Source: Streptomyces bluensis
GTDB taxonomy: Bacteria; Actinomycetota; Actinomycetes; Streptomycetales; Streptomycetaceae
Reading direction: 5' to 3'
Length of the DNA stretch: 64,000 bases
NCBI RefSeq assembly: GCF_014650715.1
Contig: NZ_BMVM01000019.1
Coordinates: 1-64,000 of the forward strand
Below are positions 60,046 through 64,000 of the stretch, piece after piece (the first letter of the stretch is position 1; the number at the start of each line of letters is the position of its first letter). Position numbers and translations under genes: made by a program. The notes under the pieces are model-generated. The model saw only the letters and a list, made by a program, of their open reading frames with translations, made no database searches and was not told the origin of the DNA.

Positions 60046-61976
60046 CGGTGTTCCCCCAGCCCGCGCGGCGGGTTACCCGATCAGGGCACATGATCGTGTG
60101 CGGTGACGACGCATTGGCCGAGCGGCTGGCCGGTGAACTCACCACGGTGTACCAGGAGCGGGTCACCCTCGTCGTACCGCCGGAGCCCCGGGCCGGCCAC
60201 GTCGCGCGAGCACGTGCCTCGGCTCTGCTGGGCCGGATGCAGTCCGTGATCGGGCGTACGGACACCGGCCCGGACGCACCGCGCGTGCTCGCAGCCCCCG
60301 AGCTGGACGAGAGCGTGCTGACCGAGGCCGGGGTGCACGGGGCCGCCGCACTGGCCCTGGTTTATGAGGACGACGAGACCAACATCCGCGCCGCGCTCGC
60401 CGCCCGCCGGCTCAGTCCCCGGCTGCGCCTGGTCATCCGCCTCTACAACCGCAAGCTCGGCCAGCACCTGGAGGAACTCCTCGACCAGGCCGCCGCCCTG
60501 GCCGTCCCCGGGCTGGACCCGGCGGCCCTGGACACCTCCACCACCGTCCTGTCGGACGCGGACACCGCCGCCCCCGCCCTCGCGGCCACCGCCGTCGCGG
60601 GCACGAGCAAAGTCGTCCAGGCAGACGGGCTGCTGCTGCGCGCGGTGGAACGCACACCACCGGCCGCGGGCGAGGTGGCCGACCCCGGCCTGTGCACACT
60701 CGCCCTGCTGTCGTCGACCACCGACGACCCGGCCGGTGCGGAGGGCTCGGACGCCAGCGGCCGGGAAGGTCCGACTCTGCTGCCCGACGACGAGACGGTG
60801 GCCGCCGCCACCGGACGCGGCACGGTCGTCCTGGAGACCGTCACGCACACCGGCGCCACTCCCCCGCCGGGCCGTCTGGCCGGACGGGGTCTGCCGTTCG
60901 GCTCCCTGTTCCCGGCCCGGCTTCGCTGGTCACTGGCCGGGCTGCTGCTCTCCGTGCTGGCTCTGGCGGTCGCCACCTGGCTGACCATAGACGGTCACCC
61001 GCTGCACGCCGCCTACCTCACCCTGCTCGACCTGTTCGCCATCAACGACCCCGCCCTCGACGAACCCACGAGCCGTCAGGTACTCCAACTCCTGGCCGGT
61101 CTGGCCGGACTGCTGTTCCTGCCCGTGCTGCTCGCCACCGCCCTGGAGGCGTTCGGTACCTTCCGCACCGCCTCGGCGCTGCGCCGCCCGCCCCGCGGTC
61201 TGTCCGGCCACGTCGTCCTGCTCGGCCTCGGCAAGATCGGCACCCGCGTCCTCGCCCGGCTGCACGAACTCGGCATCCCCATGGTGTGCGTCGAGGAGGA
61301 TCCCGAGGCACGCGGCATCCCGCTCGCCCGCCGCCTGCGCGTGCCGACCGTCCTCGGCGACGTCACCCAGGAAGGCGTGCTGGAAGCCGCCAAGATCCAC
61401 CGCGCTCATGCCCTGCTCGCCCTCACCAGCAACGACACCACCAACCTCGAAGCCACCCTGTACGCCCGCTCGGTCAAACCCGACCTGCGCACAGCACTCC
61501 GCCTGTACGACGACGACTTCGCCACCGCGGTCCACCGCACGCTGCGCGCCGCCCACCCCGACGCCCTCACCCGCAGCCGCAGCGTCTCCACCCTCGCCGC
61601 GCCCGCCTTCGCCGGCGCCATGATGGGCCGCCAGATCCTGGGCGCCATCCCCGTCGAACGGCGTGTCCTGCTCTTCGCGGCCCTGAACGTCGCCGGGCAC
61701 CCGCAGCTGGAGGGACGCACGGTCGCCGAGTCCTTCCGGCCCGGCGCCTGGCGCGTCCTCGCCCTGGACACCGCCGCCCCCGACGACCGCCTCCCCGACC
61801 TCGCCACCACCCCGGCCCACGACGACACCGAACGACCCGCCGGCCTCGTCTGGGAGCCGCACCCCGGGTACGTTCTGCGCCCGCAGGACCGGGTGGTCCT
61901 CGCCACGACCCGGCAGGGCCTGGCCGAGCTCCTCGGACGGCAGCCACGACTCTGGACGCGGTCCCCCGACCCCTGA
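60042..61976 (+). CDS. Two-module TrkA/RCK NAD-binding protein with membrane pair
   Basis: A 644-residue protein. The first TrkA-N-like domain begins GHMIVCGDDALAERLAGELT and ends near residue 200. Next is a linker, then two hydrophobic helices (SLAGLLLSVLALAVATWLTI and QLLAGLAGLLFLPVLLATAL) with a pore-like loop between, then a second Rossmann TrkA-N domain (HVVLLGLGKIGTRVLARLHE, VPTVLGDVTQEGVLEAAKIH) and a C-terminal TrkA-C part (ALNVAGHPQLEGRTVAES). It resembles ion-channel or ion-transporter gating proteins of the CASTOR/RCK kind. The ion is presumably potassium or another monovalent cation. Confidence 0.78.
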   Translation: MTVFPQPARRVTRSGHMIVCGDDALAERLAGELTTVYQERVTLVVPPEPRAGHVARARASALLGRMQSVIGRTDTGPDAPRVLAAPELDESVLTEAGVHGAAALALVYEDDETNIRAALAARRLSPRLRLVIRLYNRKLGQHLEELLDQAAALAVPGLDPAALDTSTTVLSDADTAAPALAATAVAGTSKVVQADGLLLRAVERTPPAAGEVADPGLCTLALLSSTTDDPAGAEGSDASGREGPTLLPDDETVAAATGRGTVVLETVTHTGATPPPGRLAGRGLPFGSLFPARLRWSLAGLLLSVLALAVATWLTIDGHPLHAAYLTLLDLFAINDPALDEPTSRQVLQLLAGLAGLLFLPVLLATALEAFGTFRTASALRRPPRGLSGHVVLLGLGKIGTRVLARLHELGIPMVCVEEDPEARGIPLARRLRVPTVLGDVTQEGVLEAAKIHRAHALLALTSNDTTNLEATLYARSVKPDLRTALRLYDDDFATAVHRTLRAAHPDALTRSRSVSTLAAPAFAGAMMGRQILGAIPVERRVLLFAALNVAGHPQLEGRTVAESFRPGAWRVLALDTAAPDDRLPDLATTPAHDDTERPAGLVWEPHPGYVLRPQDRVVLATTRQGLAELLGRQPRLWTRSPDP

Positions 61977-62278
61977 AGCGGACACCGAGCAGCACCCCGG
62001 CAGCGACCAGCCTCGGAGACGGATCCGGGCCGTCGGCTCAGAGGCACACCGTTCGCCGTGTGGTCACCCCTGGCCCTGGGAGTCATCGCCTTGGCGAGTC
62101 CGTTCTCCTGACGGCGGCGCGCGGGCCTTCCCCGGCATTCACTGAACCACTCAAGGCGTGTCGCCCGTCACCAACGTCCCCGGACAGCACACCAGGGCCC
62201 TTCTGATGGATCTCCGTGGGAGAAGGAGCGGCGCACGTGCATGGCGTCGCGAGGCAGACGGGAGTTTGACGACAGGCC
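61977..62278. other. Intergenic region with no supported gene
   Basis: The 300 bases between convergent genes hold no strong hairpin or coding signal that I can support. Confidence 0.4.
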
Positions 62279-63874
62279 CTAGCGGACGTCGACGAAATCC
62301 TCTCGTCCGTAGTCCGCGTAGTGGGTGCTCGGTGTGTCGATGTAGCGCATCTGCCAGGTGCCGTCCTGCTGCGCGGTGAACTTCTTGCTGAAGGTGCCGT
62401 CGGTCCGGGTCGTGGCGGTGCCCAGTTGCTTCCAGGTGGCGCCGCTCGTGGAGGGCTTGAAGTAGATGCGGACCGTCTGGCCGGGGAACACCTTCCAGGA
62501 AGTACCGCTCTGCTGCATCAGGCCGCCCTTGGCCGTGATCAGCGTGCCCTTGCGCACGCCTTCGGGCGTGACGTCGTCGTTGTAGAGCTGGGTGGACTTG
62601 CGGCCGAGCTTGAAGGACGTGCTGGTCAGGCCCGCGTTCGTGTGGCGCAGGCGCCAGTAGCTGCTGGTCGAGCCCTTCTTGGCCGGGGACTGGGTGAAGG
62701 TGGCGCCGTACTGCGCGGTGAAGGTGCCGGCATTCGACCAGGTCCGGCCGTCCGTGGAGTGCTCGATGGTGATGGCCGCCGTCGTCCCTGCGGGGTACGA
62801 GCCGGCCGTGACGTCCAGTTTGCCGGTGAAGGTCACCTTCCGGTACTTGTCCACACTGGCCTTCAGCGACGAGAACGTGCTCGTCTTCGCAGGCGTGGCG
62901 ACCGTGAAGGAGTGCGTCGGCGGCGTGTTGAACCAGCCCGATCCGCTGGGCGCGATCTTCACCGTGCCGCCCTGCTTGACGGTGAACTTGTCGGAGAAGG
63001 TGCCGTCGTCCCGGGTCGGCACCGTCTTCTGGCTGCCGATCGCGATGCTGTGGCCGGGCATCGGCTTCTCCGTACCGTCATCGGCGATACGGGTGAGCCT
63101 GCCCTTCACGGGAACGTCGCTCCCGTACGGGGCGTTGACGGTGCTGAGGGGCGCGTCCACCTTCAGTTTCAGTTCCTGCCTGCGGAACGGCAGGGTGAGC
63201 GTCTCGTCCTCCGCGTCGAAGATGAACTCGACCTGGGTGTCCGTGCTGTACTCGGAGAAGGTCAGGCGCTTGGTGAAGCTCCCCTTGTCGTTCGTCCGCA
63301 GCCAGCCCTCGGAGCCCGTCGCGCGGCTGCGGTAGTAGAGCCCGGCTCCTGCGAACGGCTTGACCTCGTGCGTGTGCGGGTCCTCGGCCACGAGGGTGCC
63401 GGACGCGTTGATGAGGAAGTTGTCGTAGGAGATCCACGGACGGTCGCTGGTGACCGTCAGGTGAGGGTCGAGCGCGTAGTTGAGTTCGCCGTTGTCACGG
63501 TCGACGAGCTCGTCCGACTGGCCCTCCCGGACCACGACGTCCATGGTGTAGACGCCCATCTTGGGGAGTGTGACCGGCTCCGAGAGGAACGTCATGTCCC
63601 AGCAGTCGCTCTCGGGGGCGCACTGGTCGGTGCCGGCGAGCCCGACAGTGGCGAGGACTTGGTCGCTGCCCTTCTGCCGGACACGGATGCTGACGTCCTC
63701 AGGGCGTACGTCGTCGTAGGACTCGTAGACGGCGTGTATCTTGCCGTCCTTCACCTCGGTCGAGGTACGCGACTGGAGGTTGACGTCGACCGCCTGAGCG
63801 GCCGGCGCGGCGATCAGTGTGGAGGCGAAGACCGCGATGGTCGTTGTGCCCACCGCAGCCGTGATCTTTCTCAA
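62279..63874 (-). CDS. Large secreted beta-domain protein
   Basis: About 531 residues from a TTG at 63874, ten bases after GGGGGAA. The signal peptide reads ITAAVGTTTIAVFASTLIAA with cleavage near AQA. The mature protein has no catalytic motif. It contains one possible disulfide (DQCAPESDCWD) and several Ig-like or bacterial beta-sandwich segments, of the type KVTFTGKLDVTAGSYPAGTT, TSSYWRLRHTNAGLTSTSF, GTATTRTDGTFSKKFTAQQD, with repeats spaced about 90-100 residues apart. It resembles surface or extracellular matrix proteins of Streptomyces; the exact role is unknown. Confidence 0.8.
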   Translation of the reverse strand: MRKITAAVGTTTIAVFASTLIAAPAAQAVDVNLQSRTSTEVKDGKIHAVYESYDDVRPEDVSIRVRQKGSDQVLATVGLAGTDQCAPESDCWDMTFLSEPVTLPKMGVYTMDVVVREGQSDELVDRDNGELNYALDPHLTVTSDRPWISYDNFLINASGTLVAEDPHTHEVKPFAGAGLYYRSRATGSEGWLRTNDKGSFTKRLTFSEYSTDTQVEFIFDAEDETLTLPFRRQELKLKVDAPLSTVNAPYGSDVPVKGRLTRIADDGTEKPMPGHSIAIGSQKTVPTRDDGTFSDKFTVKQGGTVKIAPSGSGWFNTPPTHSFTVATPAKTSTFSSLKASVDKYRKVTFTGKLDVTAGSYPAGTTAAITIEHSTDGRTWSNAGTFTAQYGATFTQSPAKKGSTSSYWRLRHTNAGLTSTSFKLGRKSTQLYNDDVTPEGVRKGTLITAKGGLMQQSGTSWKVFPGQTVRIYFKPSTSGATWKQLGTATTRTDGTFSKKFTAQQDGTWQMRYIDTPSTHYADYGREDFVDVR

Positions 63875-64000
63875 GGATTCCCCCGTCAGGTGTGTACTTG
63901 TGGATCTACCGCGGCTCTGACTCCTACACCGGCTCAATGGTTGTACACGCGAACGTTGAGGGCTCACCGAAGATGAACGCGCTCACCGAGCCGGCATCAT

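Overview
The window is chromosomal DNA from a Streptomyces or very close actinomycete. The GC content and third-position GC are very high, GTG and TTG starts are common, and the order clpB, hspR-dnaJ-grpE-dnaK, fbaA-pyrE and dcd beside a tRNA-Gly resembles the core of Streptomyces chromosomes. Two HspR-type (HAIR) operators, at dnaK and clpB, fit this. No rRNA, CRISPR array, origin or large biosynthetic cluster is visible.

Layout. 0.2-7.8 kb: minus-strand housekeeping genes (DHA2-type MFS exporter, class II fructose-bisphosphate aldolase, orotate phosphoribosyltransferase, aldose epimerase, SRPBCC protein, membrane-bound spermidine-synthase-like protein, DUF2617). 8.3-11.4 kb: a Ser/Cys/Gly-rich small membrane protein and a two-gene STAND-like NTPase locus whose two products share an unusual motif. 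11.6-19 kb: aminotransferase, DUF1062, VOC protein, PIG-V-like mannosyltransferase, YbjN protein and ClpB. 19.3-24.6 kb: the most unusual locus, with a small secreted-type peptide carrying four DSGWT repeats, translationally coupled to a miniature Rieske-like protein that has lost most iron-sulfur ligands. It is divergent from a run of three paralogous LuxR-type regulators, followed by a DUF418 membrane protein. 24.6-29.2 kb: an orphan sugar-binding lipoprotein, gene debris (Uma2 and MFS fragments) and a PA14/fibronectin secreted protein. 29.2-33.5 kb: the HspR-controlled dnaK operon. 33.9-36.2 kb: an HdrD/GlpC-like iron-sulfur membrane oxidoreductase.

36.4-47.8 kb holds six FG-GAP (integrin-alpha-like) beta-propeller genes on one strand: one lipoprotein and five secreted proteins. 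An XRE/DUF397/ATPase regulatory set and a membrane gene with an in-frame stop interrupt the run. 47.9-51.2 kb: Yip1 protein, DUF2690 protein, a phosphoribosyltransferase, dCTP deaminase and a small CxxC protein. At 51.5 kb a tRNA-Gly(CCC) gene is the left end of a 4.5-kb island bounded by a 46-bp perfect duplication of the tRNA 3' end. The island has a VapBC-like toxin-antitoxin pair with a perfect 14-bp palindromic operator, an IS481 remnant, a GIY-YIG protein and several unknowns, but no integrase.

56.3-64 kb: a membrane protein, a WXG100 protein with a type VII-like partner whose C-terminus looks replaced, a wrecked cation/proton antiporter (two internal deletions and a 20-bp tandem duplication) translationally linked to a CBS-domain protein and a two-domain TrkA/RCK protein, and a large secreted protein. 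Functions are inferred from recognisable motifs; no database search was run.
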